Shown here: piece by piece, positions 43,962-53,029 of the stretch
Numbering within the stretch: position 1 is the first letter of the stretch
How the letters are laid out: every line of letters begins with the position of its first letter
Assembly: GCF_016904955.1 (NCBI RefSeq)
Contig: NZ_JADIKE010000029.1
Location: 62,001 to 126,000 of the forward strand
Direction of reading: 5' to 3'
Source of the DNA: Dyella flava
GTDB taxonomy: Bacteria; Pseudomonadota; Gammaproteobacteria; Xanthomonadales; Rhodanobacteraceae
DNA: 64,000 nucleotides
Made by a program: the position numbers and the translations under genes
The notes under the pieces: generated by a model
Databases searched by the model: none
Told to the model about the DNA's origin: nothing
The model's input: only the letters and a program-made list of their open reading frames with translations

Positions 43962-44120
43962 CCCCCTCTCCCCTCCGGGGAGAGGGTTGGGGTGAGGGGA
44001 CAACCTCGCGAAGACGCTGATGCGGAGCGTAAGCGTCTAAATAAAACATTACGCCGTAGCCATGGCATTCGACGCAAGCGCGGCCCCTCACCCAAGCCCT
44101 CTCCCCGAAGGGGAGAGGGA
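43962..44120. repeat. Inverted pair of CCCCTCACCC palindromic elements between the RND genes
   Basis: CCCTCTCCCCTCCGGGGAGA element at 43962-43999 and its inverted relative at 44084-44120, ~85 bp apart. This BIME-like pair fills the 365-bp gap between the two permease genes and could modulate read-through. Confidence 0.85.
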
Positions 44121-44159
44121 GAAAAGTTGTCATGGCAATACCTGACTTTGATAGGACAG

Positions 44160-47100
44160 CTAGTCCGCAGCGTGGATCTGCTTGCCCAGCTGGCGCGCGC
44201 GCCGCTTCGCTTCACGCTTGGCCTTGCGCGCCGCCTTGCGCTCGCGCCGGTCGTGCTGCCACAGATAAATGGCCGGCGTGCTGAGCAAGGTCAGCAATTG
44301 CGATACGAACAATCCGCCCAGGATCGCGATACCCAGCGGCTGGCGCATCTCCGAACCGATGCCGAAGCCGATCGCCAGCGGCAAGGCGGCTCCCATCGCC
44401 ACCAGGGTGGTCATGGTGATCGGGCGGAACCGCACCAGCGCCGCTTCGCGGATCGCTTCCGGCGGCGTGCGTCCGCCTTCGCGCTCCGCCACCAGGGCGA
44501 AGTCCACCATCAGGATCGCGTTTTTCTTCACGATGCCGATCAGCATCAACACGGCGATCACCGACATGATGGTGAGCTGGGTGTGCGTGATCAGCATGGC
44601 CAGGAACGCGCCCATGCCGGCTGCGGGAAGCGTCGAAAGAATGGTCAGCGGATGAATCAGGCTTTCGTACAGAATGCCGAGCACGATGTACATCACCAGG
44701 ATCACCGCGGCAAACACGATCAGCGCGTTCTCAAGCGCTTCCATCAGCTTCTGGTTGTCGCCGGTGTAGCGCCGGGTGATGCCTTCCGGCAACTGTGCGG
44801 CGAACATCGCCTGATCGACGTACTTCAAGCCATCCGCCTGGGTAATGCCGTCGGCCAGGTTGTAGCTGATGGTGGCCGATTCCACCTGGTTGAAATGCTG
44901 GATCTCGATCGGCGCGATATACGGCTTGATATGCGCCATCGCCGACAGCGGCACCATCTTGTTCTGCGTATTGCGCACATAGGTGTTGAGCAGAGTGTCG
45001 GGACTCAGCGTATCGGCGTTGGTGGCGGTCATCACCACGCGATACTGGTTGATGTCGGAATAGATGACCGACACCGGGGTCTGGCCAAACGCATCGGCCA
45101 GCGCCTGGTCGATCTGGCCCATGCCTACATCGAGCCGCGAGGCAGCATCGCGGTCCACTTCCAGCAATTGCTGCTTGCCGATGCTGTCGTAGCTGGTGCT
45201 GACATCCTTGAATTCCTTCATCTTGCGCATCACCTGCGCGAGTTTCAGGGTCGGTTCCTGCAAGGCCGCGCCGGTGTTGCTGCCCAGATCGAAGGCGAAT
45301 TCACCGCCGCCCTGGTTGTTGCCGCCGCCGAGGAATTGCAGGCCGCGCATGGTGATTTTCATGTCCGAGATGCTTTTGTATTTCTTATCCAGACGCGCCA
45401 TCACCTTATCCACTGAATCGCGCCGCTGGCCCGGTTCCCGGCCGAGCGGCTTGAGGTCGACGAACAAGGAAGAATTGTTGCCGACCGCGCCGTTGTTGTT
45501 ATTGCCGCCCAGGATGGTGGTGACGTCGCTTACCGCGGGATCCGCCTGCATGATCGCGGCGATGGCCTCGGTCCGTTCGGCCATTCTGGCTGGCGAAATA
45601 TTCGCATCGGCCGAGATTTGCGCGATCAGCATGCCGGTGTCTTCCTTCGGCATGATGGCGCCGCCGGCGGTCTTGGCCACCACCACGGCGAGCCCGACGG
45701 TAAGCAGCAGCAGGATCAGCGGCTGCCAGCGCATGATGCGGCGATGATGCATGGCCCAGTCCAGGCCGCGCTCGTAGATGAAAAGCATGCGGCGGTCGAA
45801 GCGCTCCACAGCGGCTTCGAGCCTGCCCGGCTGGCGGCTGCCCGGCGTCTCGGGCAGGAAGTAGCGGCCGCACAAGGCGGGCGTCAGGGTGAGCGAGACC
45901 AGCGCGGAAATCACGATCGTGGCGATCAGCGTGACCGAGAACTCGCGCATCAGCATCACCAGCGTGTTGTTGCCGAACACCATCGGCGCAAACACCGCGA
46001 CCAGTGATACGGTGATCGAGATCACCGTAAAGCCGATCTCGCGGACACCGATGAGTGCGGCCTCCAGCGGTTTTTCGCCGTGCTCCATATGGCGCACGAT
46101 GTTTTCGATCACCACGATCGCATCGTCCACCACGAAGCCGATGCACAACACCAGCGCGATCAGCGACAGCGTATTCAGCGTGAAGCCCAGCGCGTACATC
46201 ATCACGAACGCACCGGCCAGCGACAGCGGCACGCTGAGCATGGCGATCAGCGTGGGCCGCAGCCGGCGCAGGAACACCAGCATCACCAACGCCACCATCA
46301 CGATACTCAGCAACAGCGCTATCTCCACTTCATGCAGCGCCGACTTGGTCGATTGCGTGAGGTCGAAGATCGGCGTGATCTGCACATCCGCCGGCACCAG
46401 GTTGCGCAAGGCCGGCAGCCGGTTGCGGATTTCCTGTACCACTTCCACCGAGTTCGCCTCGGGACGCTTGCTGATCTGCATCGAGACTGCGCGCTGGCCG
46501 TTGAACCACGCGGCCTGGTACTTGTCCTGCTGGCCGCTGGTGATGGTGGCGACATCGGACAGATAAACCGGCACGCCTTTCTGCGTCGCGACTACCAGCC
46601 GCGCGAAATCCTGTGGCGTTTGCAGCGCATCGTTGGCAGTGACCGTCATCTGACGGAAGCCGTCGCTGAGGATGCCCTGCGGCGAGGTGACATTCGCTGC
46701 CCGCAAGGTGTTGGCAATGTCGTTGGCGGTGATGCCCTTGGCGGTCAGCGCCATCGCATTGAAGTTCACGCGCACCGCATGCGGCGTGCCGCCGAACACC
46801 TGCACCTGCGCCACGCCCGGAATTTGTGCAACGGCCGGTTGCAACAAGGTATCGGTGAGGTCGTACAGCTTGTCCGGCGGCATGCCGCTGGAGGTCAGCG
46901 AAATCAGCAGGATCGGAATCGATGCCGTATCGAACTTGAAATACTGCGGCGGCTGCATGCCGGTCGGCAGATCCGCTTGCGCGGCATTGATCGCCGCTTC
47001 CACGTCACGCGCGGCCTTGTCGGCATTGCGTCCGAAATCGAACAGGATCTGGATCTGCGTGCCGCCGGCATTGGTGTCCGAGGTCATCTGCTGGATGCCG

Positions 47101-47324
47101 GGAATACGGCCCAGCTGGCGCTCCAGCGGCGCCACCACGGTCGACGCCATGGTCTGCGCATCGGCGCCCGCATATTGGGCCACCACCACCACGCCGGGAA
47201 AATCGAGCGACGGCAAAGCCGCCACACCCAGCAGCAAATAGGCGCAGAACCCGGCGATCGTCAGCCCGATGGCCAACAACGAGGTTCCGATCGGCCGATG
47301 GATGATCGGCGCAAAAATATTCAT
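44160..47324 (-). CDS. RND multidrug efflux permease (MdtB/AcrB family), first of a pair
   Basis: 1054 residues from the ATG at 47324, chosen because the protein then begins MNIFAPIIHRPIGTSLLAIG, aligning with its paralogue; an upstream in-frame ATG would add 25 unrelated residues. The TM4 relay FVVDDAIVVIENIVRHMEHG and repeat-2 motif LMLIGIVKKNAILMVDFAL are intact. The C-terminus is highly basic (RKAARKAKREAKRRARQ). It is 352 bp downstream of btuB on the same strand with a repeat pair between. It likely forms a heterotrimer with the following permease. No adaptor gene is adjacent, so an adaptor encoded elsewhere is needed. Confidence 0.93.
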   Translation of the reverse strand: MNIFAPIIHRPIGTSLLAIGLTIAGFCAYLLLGVAALPSLDFPGVVVVAQYAGADAQTMASTVVAPLERQLGRIPGIQQMTSDTNAGGTQIQILFDFGRNADKAARDVEAAINAAQADLPTGMQPPQYFKFDTASIPILLISLTSSGMPPDKLYDLTDTLLQPAVAQIPGVAQVQVFGGTPHAVRVNFNAMALTAKGITANDIANTLRAANVTSPQGILSDGFRQMTVTANDALQTPQDFARLVVATQKGVPVYLSDVATITSGQQDKYQAAWFNGQRAVSMQISKRPEANSVEVVQEIRNRLPALRNLVPADVQITPIFDLTQSTKSALHEVEIALLLSIVMVALVMLVFLRRLRPTLIAMLSVPLSLAGAFVMMYALGFTLNTLSLIALVLCIGFVVDDAIVVIENIVRHMEHGEKPLEAALIGVREIGFTVISITVSLVAVFAPMVFGNNTLVMLMREFSVTLIATIVISALVSLTLTPALCGRYFLPETPGSRQPGRLEAAVERFDRRMLFIYERGLDWAMHHRRIMRWQPLILLLLTVGLAVVVAKTAGGAIMPKEDTGMLIAQISADANISPARMAERTEAIAAIMQADPAVSDVTTILGGNNNNGAVGNNSSLFVDLKPLGREPGQRRDSVDKVMARLDKKYKSISDMKITMRGLQFLGGGNNQGGGEFAFDLGSNTGAALQEPTLKLAQVMRKMKEFKDVSTSYDSIGKQQLLEVDRDAASRLDVGMGQIDQALADAFGQTPVSVIYSDINQYRVVMTATNADTLSPDTLLNTYVRNTQNKMVPLSAMAHIKPYIAPIEIQHFNQVESATISYNLADGITQADGLKYVDQAMFAAQLPEGITRRYTGDNQKLMEALENALIVFAAVILVMYIVLGILYESLIHPLTILSTLPAAGMGAFLAMLITHTQLTIMSVIAVLMLIGIVKKNAILMVDFALVAEREGGRTPPEAIREAALVRFRPITMTTLVAMGAALPLAIGFGIGSEMRQPLGIAILGGLFVSQLLTLLSTPAIYLWQHDRRERKAARKAKREAKRRARQLGKQIHAAD

Positions 47325-47503
47325 GGTGTCACCCGCGCTGCGAAGTCGGGCAGACGCAAGACACACGGATTCTGCGCACGCTTCGGCGCAGGCAAACAAG
47401 ACGGCACATTCATGGGCTCCTTATGCCTGGGGATCCTTCCCCGCTGAATGTGCCTGAAGTCCGGCCGTGCCGGAAGACATGGTGGTCTTAACCCCCCGCT
47501 TTC

Positions 47504-47662
47504 CCCCCTCTCCCCTCCGGGGAGAGGGCTGGGGTGAGGGGTCGCGCTTGCCATAAACGCCGCCGCTACGACAGATGTTCGCTTCAATGCTTCAAGGCTG
47601 CGAGGGTAACTCTTTCGCAAGAGTGGCCCCTCACCCCAGCCCTCTCCCCGGAGGGGAGAGGG
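47504..47662. repeat. Inverted pair of CCCCTCACCC palindromic elements after btuB
   Basis: Copies at 47504-47541 and 47627-47662 (inverted), the same family as at 43.96 and 23.83 kb. The right copy lies 13 bp beyond the btuB stop codon and could act as its transcript end. Confidence 0.85.
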
Positions 47663-47675
47663 AGCAAAGCAGCGA

Positions 47676-49604
47676 TCACTGAATCGTCGCCGGGCTATAC
47701 CGCAACGTCAGATACCAGGTCCGCCCGAGCTGGTTGTAGTAGTACGCCGTCTCATAGCTGTGATTGAACGCATTGGCCAACTTGGCCTCCACCTGCCACC
47801 CCGGCGCAAAGGTGTAGCCGGCGCGGAAGTCGGTCGTGGCGTAGCCGCCCAGCCGATAGACATTGGCGGCATCGTCATAACGCTTGCCGGATGCAAAGAA
47901 CGTCGCGCCCACATTGAACTTGCCGAACGTGCGATCGACATCCTCGCGCGCCGTACGCTCAGCGCGGCGCGGCAGGATGTTGCCGTTGTAGAGGCCACCA
48001 TCGTCCTTCGGCTGCAGCCAGGTCAGATAGGTCTGCGCCTTCCAGCCATCCAGGGTGAAGCCGAACTGGCCTTCGACGCCACGGATCCGTGCACTGTCGA
48101 TGTTCATCGGAATGTACAGGCTGTTGAGCTCGATCAGATCGGTGATGCGCGTCTGGTACGCGTTGACGCCCCAGTTCCAGTTGCTGAGTTGCTGGGTCAG
48201 GCCGATTTCCGCGCTGTGCGAGGTTTCCGGCTTCAGATCCGGATTGGAGGTCGGCACGCCGCCGAAGGCCGGGAAATACAGATCATCGAAGGTCGGCGCG
48301 TGGAACGCGGAGCCGTAGCTCACCGACAGCACCGGACCCTGGTCGAAGTGATAACCCCACGCCGCCGCACCGGTGTTGTGGTTGCCGAACTGGTCATTGT
48401 GGTCGTGGCGCGCCGACAGCTGGATTTCGTTCTGGCCGAAGGTGCCCTGGTATTGCGCGAAGGTGCCGGTGTCGCCGCGGGTTGTCTGTTCGAAGCCGGT
48501 ATCGCTGTAGATGTGCTCCTGGTCGTAATCCACGCCGACGGTCAGCAGCTGATTGGTGGCCAGCGTGATGTCGTTCTGCCACGAGGCCTGGTTGCGGCGC
48601 GAATCGAAAAAGCCGGTCGGCATGCGCGGGTAATACTCGCCGTAGTAGGTGCCCTGGTAATACGTGGCGTCGTCGTCGCGGCTCTGTCCGGCACTCAGCG
48701 TGACCTTCCACAGATCCAGCGGCGAGAAACTCAGGCGTGCGCCGTATACGTACTGCTCTTCGATCGCATCATTGCCGCTATAGGGGCTGCCGGCGTATTC
48801 CGCGTCGCTCTTGCTGCGCAGCCAGTCGAAGGCCAGTTCGGTGCCGTTATCCCAGCGATAGCCGAAGTTGGCGAAGCCATTCCAGTTGCGGTAGGCGTCG
48901 TTGTTCGGATCGTCCACGAAGCAGGCCACGCCCAGCTCCGCCGCACCCATGCGGCAGCCCGGAATGCCGCCGGTGTATTCGCCGCCGAGGCTGGCGTTGT
49001 ACCAGAGGTGGGAGTCGCCACCGGACACACCGGCCTGGCCTTTCACATAGCCATGGCTGCCGCCGGTCACGCTCAGCGACGGCGACACGCCGCCGTTCGG
49101 CTGGCCGTGGCGCAGGAAGATCTGGATCACGCCGCCGATCGCATCCGAGCCATACAAGGTGGCGCGCGGACCGCGCACCAGCTCGATGCGATCGATCGCA
49201 TCCACCGGAATCTGCTCCAGCGCCGCCAGGCCGGAGCTCACCGAACCGATGCGCACACCGTCGATCATCACCAGCACATGGTCGGCATTGGTACCGCGCA
49301 GGTAGAGCGAGGTTTGCGCGCCAATACCACCGGTCTGCGCAATGGAAACGCCGGGCAGGCCGGTGAGCAGGTCGGCGATCGAGGTCGGCTGCAGGCGCTC
49401 GATGTCTTCGCGGGTGATCACGGTGACCGAGGCCAGCGCATCGTTTTCGGTAATCGCCGTACGCGTCGCGGTGACGATCACCGGCTCCAGCGTGCTGTTC
49501 GGAGTGGTGCCGCTCTGGTCACTGGCGGTCTGGGCGTAGCTGGCCGGAGCGGCCAGTCCAAGGCTGAGCAGCGCGGCAGCCAGTGCGGTCTTCTTCAACG
49601 ACAT
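47676..49604 (-). CDS. btuB: TonB-dependent vitamin B12 receptor (BtuB family)
   Basis: 642 residues. A signal peptide ends at SYAQ; the mature N-terminus includes a TonB-box-like segment (LEPVIVTATRT). The plug domain shows SVTVITREDIERLQPTSIAD, LPGVSI and DHVLVMIDGVRIGSVSSGLA, then VDAIDRIELVRGPRATLYGS, which strongly resembles BtuB. The 22-stranded barrel follows. It takes up cobalamin across the outer membrane with TonB energy. A cobalamin riboswitch occupies the leader, which makes the substrate assignment secure. The C-terminus (LRYSPATIQ) extends a few residues past the usual terminal aromatic residue. Confidence 0.94.
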   Translation of the reverse strand: MSLKKTALAAALLSLGLAAPASYAQTASDQSGTTPNSTLEPVIVTATRTAITENDALASVTVITREDIERLQPTSIADLLTGLPGVSIAQTGGIGAQTSLYLRGTNADHVLVMIDGVRIGSVSSGLAALEQIPVDAIDRIELVRGPRATLYGSDAIGGVIQIFLRHGQPNGGVSPSLSVTGGSHGYVKGQAGVSGGDSHLWYNASLGGEYTGGIPGCRMGAAELGVACFVDDPNNDAYRNWNGFANFGYRWDNGTELAFDWLRSKSDAEYAGSPYSGNDAIEEQYVYGARLSFSPLDLWKVTLSAGQSRDDDATYYQGTYYGEYYPRMPTGFFDSRRNQASWQNDITLATNQLLTVGVDYDQEHIYSDTGFEQTTRGDTGTFAQYQGTFGQNEIQLSARHDHNDQFGNHNTGAAAWGYHFDQGPVLSVSYGSAFHAPTFDDLYFPAFGGVPTSNPDLKPETSHSAEIGLTQQLSNWNWGVNAYQTRITDLIELNSLYIPMNIDSARIRGVEGQFGFTLDGWKAQTYLTWLQPKDDGGLYNGNILPRRAERTAREDVDRTFGKFNVGATFFASGKRYDDAANVYRLGGYATTDFRAGYTFAPGWQVEAKLANAFNHSYETAYYYNQLGRTWYLTLRYSPATIQ

Positions 49605-49773
49605 AGTGGGTTCCCCTGCCGCACGTCCCCGCGCGGCGTGAATAAATAAGCCGGCGCTCTTGGGTAGGGGAGTGAACGGAATGGCGGGCAGGCGACATTA
49701 GCCGGAGGCACGCGATCCGAGCCCCGCCCACCGCGAGTCGCCAGAACCTGAGACTCTCGTAGAGAGCCTCTGT

Positions 49774-49985
49774 CTCGGGCCGGTCTCCGGACTCGCGAGT
49801 GGCGTGCTTCAACACACCGTCGAACGATGCCTTCCCATGCTTATCAACACAGTGGCGCGTGATCGTTCGAGAAACGCTCGCTTACCGTTGCGGGGGCAGT
49901 GCCGGCCTTGCTGCATGAACAGCGCACCGGCTTCCCGTTTCATCCCCTCCGACTCAAGGCCAGGGGACACCCGAAACGGGCGAAC
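49774..49985 (-). promoter_or_regulatory. Cobalamin (B12) riboswitch in the btuB leader
   Basis: Read on the minus strand, the leader has the conserved parts of the cobalamin element in order: GAAACGGGAAGCCGGTG, then GGCACTGCCCCCGCAACGGT with AAGCGAG, the B12-box core CGCCACTGTG, AAGCATGGGAAGGC, and GAGTCCGGAGACCGGCC. A 9-bp hairpin (49750-49770, GAGGCTCTC-TAC-GAGAGTCTC) directly after it is a candidate expression-platform element. Binding of adenosylcobalamin would lower btuB expression. Confidence 0.95.
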
Positions 49986-50179
49986 TGTAGCTGGTGGGGG
50001 GGAGAAGGGCAAACGGACGCGAATTGATGGAGTCAGATGTTGCCGATCGCCAGTCGGATTGATCTTACGCTTAATGCGATTTAAGTGACGGCGACGGACT
50101 GCATTCGCCGATAGATAAGGCGTCGCGGACGACCCAAACTGCTGCGACTTCCGTTTGGGTTTTGCCAAGGACTTTCAAC

Positions 50180-51136
50180 ATGGACGACGCGATCATAAAA
50201 AATAGAAATCGTGGTTACACCAGCTCTTTGTCGAGCGATCAGGTAAAAGAGTTTCGGAGGAGGTTTTCCGAAAAATCGATCTGTAAATCCATCGGCATTT
50301 CGGCGTTCTACCTCGTTTCGATCTACTGTTCGATCTACTGCTTTTACATACTCAAGGAGATTGATTTAAATCAATCGATAATCATTTTATTGGCTGCAAC
50401 ATCCAGCCTGTTCATATCAAGACAGATGCGGGCGCTTGAAAACATCGTGCATTTTGGGAGTCATTATAATTTTTCAAAGTCCAAGCATATTAACGATCGG
50501 GCTACTAATGTGATTGCCGCGTGGCCGATGCTATCGGATGTCGATACTTATAGGTCTTATCACATGTCCCATCATGGGCGGTACGGTGGCGATACCGACC
50601 CATGTAAAAGGCGCTTTGAGCGGATGAAAGTAAAAAATGGTGATTTTTCATCACGATGGAAATTCTTGCGGGCCACCATTCGCTGGTTTCCAGGATATGT
50701 CGTTGAGTATTACAAGGACATAGGATCGCGGCGCGTACAATTATTTGTTTTTGCTTTTTGGCACGTGATTTTCGGCGGGGTGCTTGCTTTGTTGGTCGAT
50801 ATCAAATTCGCAATCTTTTCCGTCGCAGCATGGTTTTTTTGTATGTTCTGTATCCTTCCATTTGTGCGATTAGTTGCGGAAGTGGGTGAGCACGACTATG
50901 AGCGAGAATCGGCCCTATTTGACACCACTTTCAACAACATAGGCCCGATGGACCTGTTGCTATTTCACCCTGCTGGCGACGCTTGGCACGTGCTACATCA
51001 TCTCTATCCTGCAGTTCCTTGGTGGAAGCAGCGCCAAGCGCACAAATTTCTCATTCTTCACGATGATTCCTATCGGAATGCTCTCCAAAGAAGGGCAATC
51101 ACGGGTGTGGTGTCTGGAGCGGTTCTTTCCCGGTAA
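50180..51136 (+). CDS. Membrane di-iron desaturase/hydroxylase (fatty-acid-desaturase superfamily)
   Basis: 318 residues from the ATG at 50180 (a TTG at 50162 would add six residues). Two pairs of hydrophobic segments (~35-80 and ~185-235) flank the histidine clusters HFGSH (~90), HMSHHGRYGGDTD (~130) and HVLHHLYP (~275), the eight-His-type di-iron centre. The enzyme would insert a double bond or hydroxyl using oxygen. It need not act on lipids: RtxC of rhizobitoxine synthesis is a family member acting on an amino-acid derivative. It is the first gene of an A+T-rich, tightly packed three-gene operon with a B3/B4 protein and a LysE exporter. Its A/T-rich codons (AAA, ATA, AAT, TTT) contrast sharply with the neighbours and suggest horizontal acquisition. 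Confidence 0.85.
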   Translation: MDDAIIKNRNRGYTSSLSSDQVKEFRRRFSEKSICKSIGISAFYLVSIYCSIYCFYILKEIDLNQSIIILLAATSSLFISRQMRALENIVHFGSHYNFSKSKHINDRATNVIAAWPMLSDVDTYRSYHMSHHGRYGGDTDPCKRRFERMKVKNGDFSSRWKFLRATIRWFPGYVVEYYKDIGSRRVQLFVFAFWHVIFGGVLALLVDIKFAIFSVAAWFFCMFCILPFVRLVAEVGEHDYERESALFDTTFNNIGPMDLLLFHPAGDAWHVLHHLYPAVPWWKQRQAHKFLILHDDSYRNALQRRAITGVVSGAVLSR

Positions 51137-51138
51137 AA

Positions 51139-51873
51139 ATGCGCATGCAATATCCTCAAATCGAAATAGTGCCGGATGTCTTTTCAATATTTCCGGATCT
51201 GCAGGTCTTCGCCCTATTGGTCAATGGGTACGACGATGCAATCTGCCATATCGATATTGAAGCGGTGCACCCAGTGCCCGCGGATATGTCCCTTGCAATG
51301 GGAGTGGGGCCGTTGTCAGAACTACCCATTATTTCATCGTGGCGAGAGGTTTATCGAACGATGGGGCTGAAGCCTTCCGTTTACCATGCCAGTGTCGAAT
51401 CACTTCTTCGGCGCGCGAAAAAAGGATGGGGGCTCTGGCAGACAGGACTTAAGCATGTCGACTTCTACAACGGGTTCTCGATCCGCTGTTATGCACCAAT
51501 CGGCGGTTATGACATGGATAAGGTTCGGAGCGGGTCGATCCGTGTGCGCATGCTGGATCCGAAAAAGGACATTTTCAGCCCGCTAGGTGGCCAACCGGAA
51601 GCGTTCCCTTTGAAGCCGGATATAGCTGTTTATGCAGTAGAAAACGACATTGCTTGCTGGGCATTCAATCACCGTGATTCCCGCGATTATTGTTTGACGG
51701 AAACGACGCGGCAAGCAATCTTCTTTAGTGAAGCAAATACGATCATGCAGGCAGCTGCATCGCTTGCAGCTATAGGCGCAATGCGATCAAACCTGTCCTC
51801 GCTGCGCGCAGTTTGTTCGCCATGCATCCGATACAGCAGGCAGCATCCGTGCGGGGAGTGTGTGACTTCATGA
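51139..51873 (+). CDS. Free-standing B3/B4 tRNA-editing-type domain protein
   Basis: 244 residues starting 2 bp after the desaturase stop. Most of the chain (~20-215) matches the B3/B4 domain of the phenylalanyl-tRNA synthetase beta subunit: SSWREVYRTMGLKPSVYHAS, then VESLLRRAKKG, VDFYNGFSIRCYAPIGGYDM and CWAFNHRDSRDYCLTETTRQ. In PheRS this domain hydrolyses mischarged Tyr-tRNA(Phe); isolated copies are proposed trans-editing proteins. No other synthetase domain is present. The C-terminal ~30 residues are Cys/Arg-rich and unrelated. Overlaps the LysE gene by 4 bp (ATGA). The context suggests protection of translation from an unusual amino acid; this is inference. Codons are A+T-rich like the desaturase. 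Confidence 0.82.
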   Translation: MRMQYPQIEIVPDVFSIFPDLQVFALLVNGYDDAICHIDIEAVHPVPADMSLAMGVGPLSELPIISSWREVYRTMGLKPSVYHASVESLLRRAKKGWGLWQTGLKHVDFYNGFSIRCYAPIGGYDMDKVRSGSIRVRMLDPKKDIFSPLGGQPEAFPLKPDIAVYAVENDIACWAFNHRDSRDYCLTETTRQAIFFSEANTIMQAAASLAAIGAMRSNLSSLRAVCSPCIRYSRQHPCGECVTS

Positions 51874-52478
51874 TCAGCGAGGCTTACTCGACCGGCTTGA
51901 CTGTGGGGCTAAGCCTGATTTTGGCGATAGGTGCCCAAAATGCTTTTGTGCTTAGGCAGGGATTGCGGAACGAACATGTATTGGCAGTGTGCCTGGCATG
52001 CGCAGTGTCGGATGCAATCCTGATTGGCGTAGGCGTAGCGGGATTTGGCGTGATTATTGACCGCGTACCATGGCTCGATCCGCTCATGCGCTATGGTGGA
52101 GCCACTTTCCTTTTTTGCTACGGCGCACGGAGTCTTATGTCCGCGCTACGGTCCAAAGAGGCATTGGCGATGGGTGACGTCGCCGTTACGGCATTGTGGC
52201 CGACTCTTTTAACCTGCCTTTCTCTCACATGGTTCAACCCGCATGTCTATCTAGATACGGTCATGCTTATCGGAACAATTTCGACACGTTTTCCCGGGTT
52301 TGAGCCCGCATTTGCAGCGGGGGCAATTACGGCGTCGTTTTTGTTCTTCTTCTCACTCGGTTATGGCGCGACCTATCTGAGACCAGTGTTTATAAGGCCA
52401 GTATCTTGGCGTTTGCTTGAGGCGGTCATCGCTGTGACGATGTGGGCGCTGGCCATTAAGCTGGTGATGGGGAAATAA
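51870..52478 (+). CDS. LysE/ArgO-family amino-acid exporter
   Basis: 202 residues from the ATG at 51870 that overlaps the preceding stop; an upstream in-frame ATG at 51813 lies inside that gene. Six hydrophobic segments are visible. The N-terminal signature GLSLILAIGAQNAFVLRQGL is the classic LysE/ArgO motif, and LTWFNPHVYLDTVMLIG is the second conserved Asn-Pro motif. The family exports lysine, arginine or related amino acids. As the last gene of the cassette it is the likely exit route for whatever amino acid the desaturase produces, or for its precursor. Confidence 0.92.
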   Translation: MISEAYSTGLTVGLSLILAIGAQNAFVLRQGLRNEHVLAVCLACAVSDAILIGVGVAGFGVIIDRVPWLDPLMRYGGATFLFCYGARSLMSALRSKEALAMGDVAVTALWPTLLTCLSLTWFNPHVYLDTVMLIGTISTRFPGFEPAFAAGAITASFLFFFSLGYGATYLRPVFIRPVSWRLLEAVIAVTMWALAIKLVMGK

Positions 52479-52523
52479 CCATCGTGCAGGCAGCAATTTT
52501 GAAAGGTGGCGGAATGTGATTAT

Positions 52524-52790
52524 TCAATCGGCCTGCAACTCGGCAACGAAATCGTGGATATTGCCGCGATACCGGGGCGTCGTGAACTCCACCACCCGAC
52601 CGTCTTCCAGAAAGCCGCGACGTTCAATGTGCAATTCGGCACTCCTTGGGGTGACGTGCGGTAAGCGCGCTTGCCGCGCCCTCGGCAATGCAGCGCGCAG
52701 CCGTTGCAGGGCGCGAATCGGTCGGCTGTTGCATTTTTCCAGCGCCTCGTAAAGCGAGTCGTGCACCTCGTGCGGATCGGGCAGCATGCG
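52524..52790 (-). pseudogene. Broken duplicate of the 3' end of the gntR gene
   Basis: About 267 bp that closely match the C-terminal UTRA part of the intact gntR at 53750-54015, from LPDPHEVHDSLYEALEK to the stop (VAELQAD versus VAELQTD). Similarity ends abruptly at ~52790, so no helix-turn-helix or start remains. It marks a duplication junction between the A+T-rich cassette and the unknown gene at 53.0 kb. Confidence 0.85.
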
Positions 52791-53029
52791 AGTGAAAATT
52801 TGATTGCCATCAATTCTTCCGATGTCTTGAGCCAATCATCGATTTTCCGGCGATACACCCATAACCCACTCTGGGGTGAGTGACATGCCAATGTGGTCAA
52901 GCGGTCGTCGCTACATCAGCCGCGCATCGCGCGGGCCGGAACGGGCATGGCCGTCAACTCGATGGAATGGGTGCCGATGGATACGCACCTTACGTAAAAA
53001 AATGCCGATGACGATAACGAGGATTTGCT

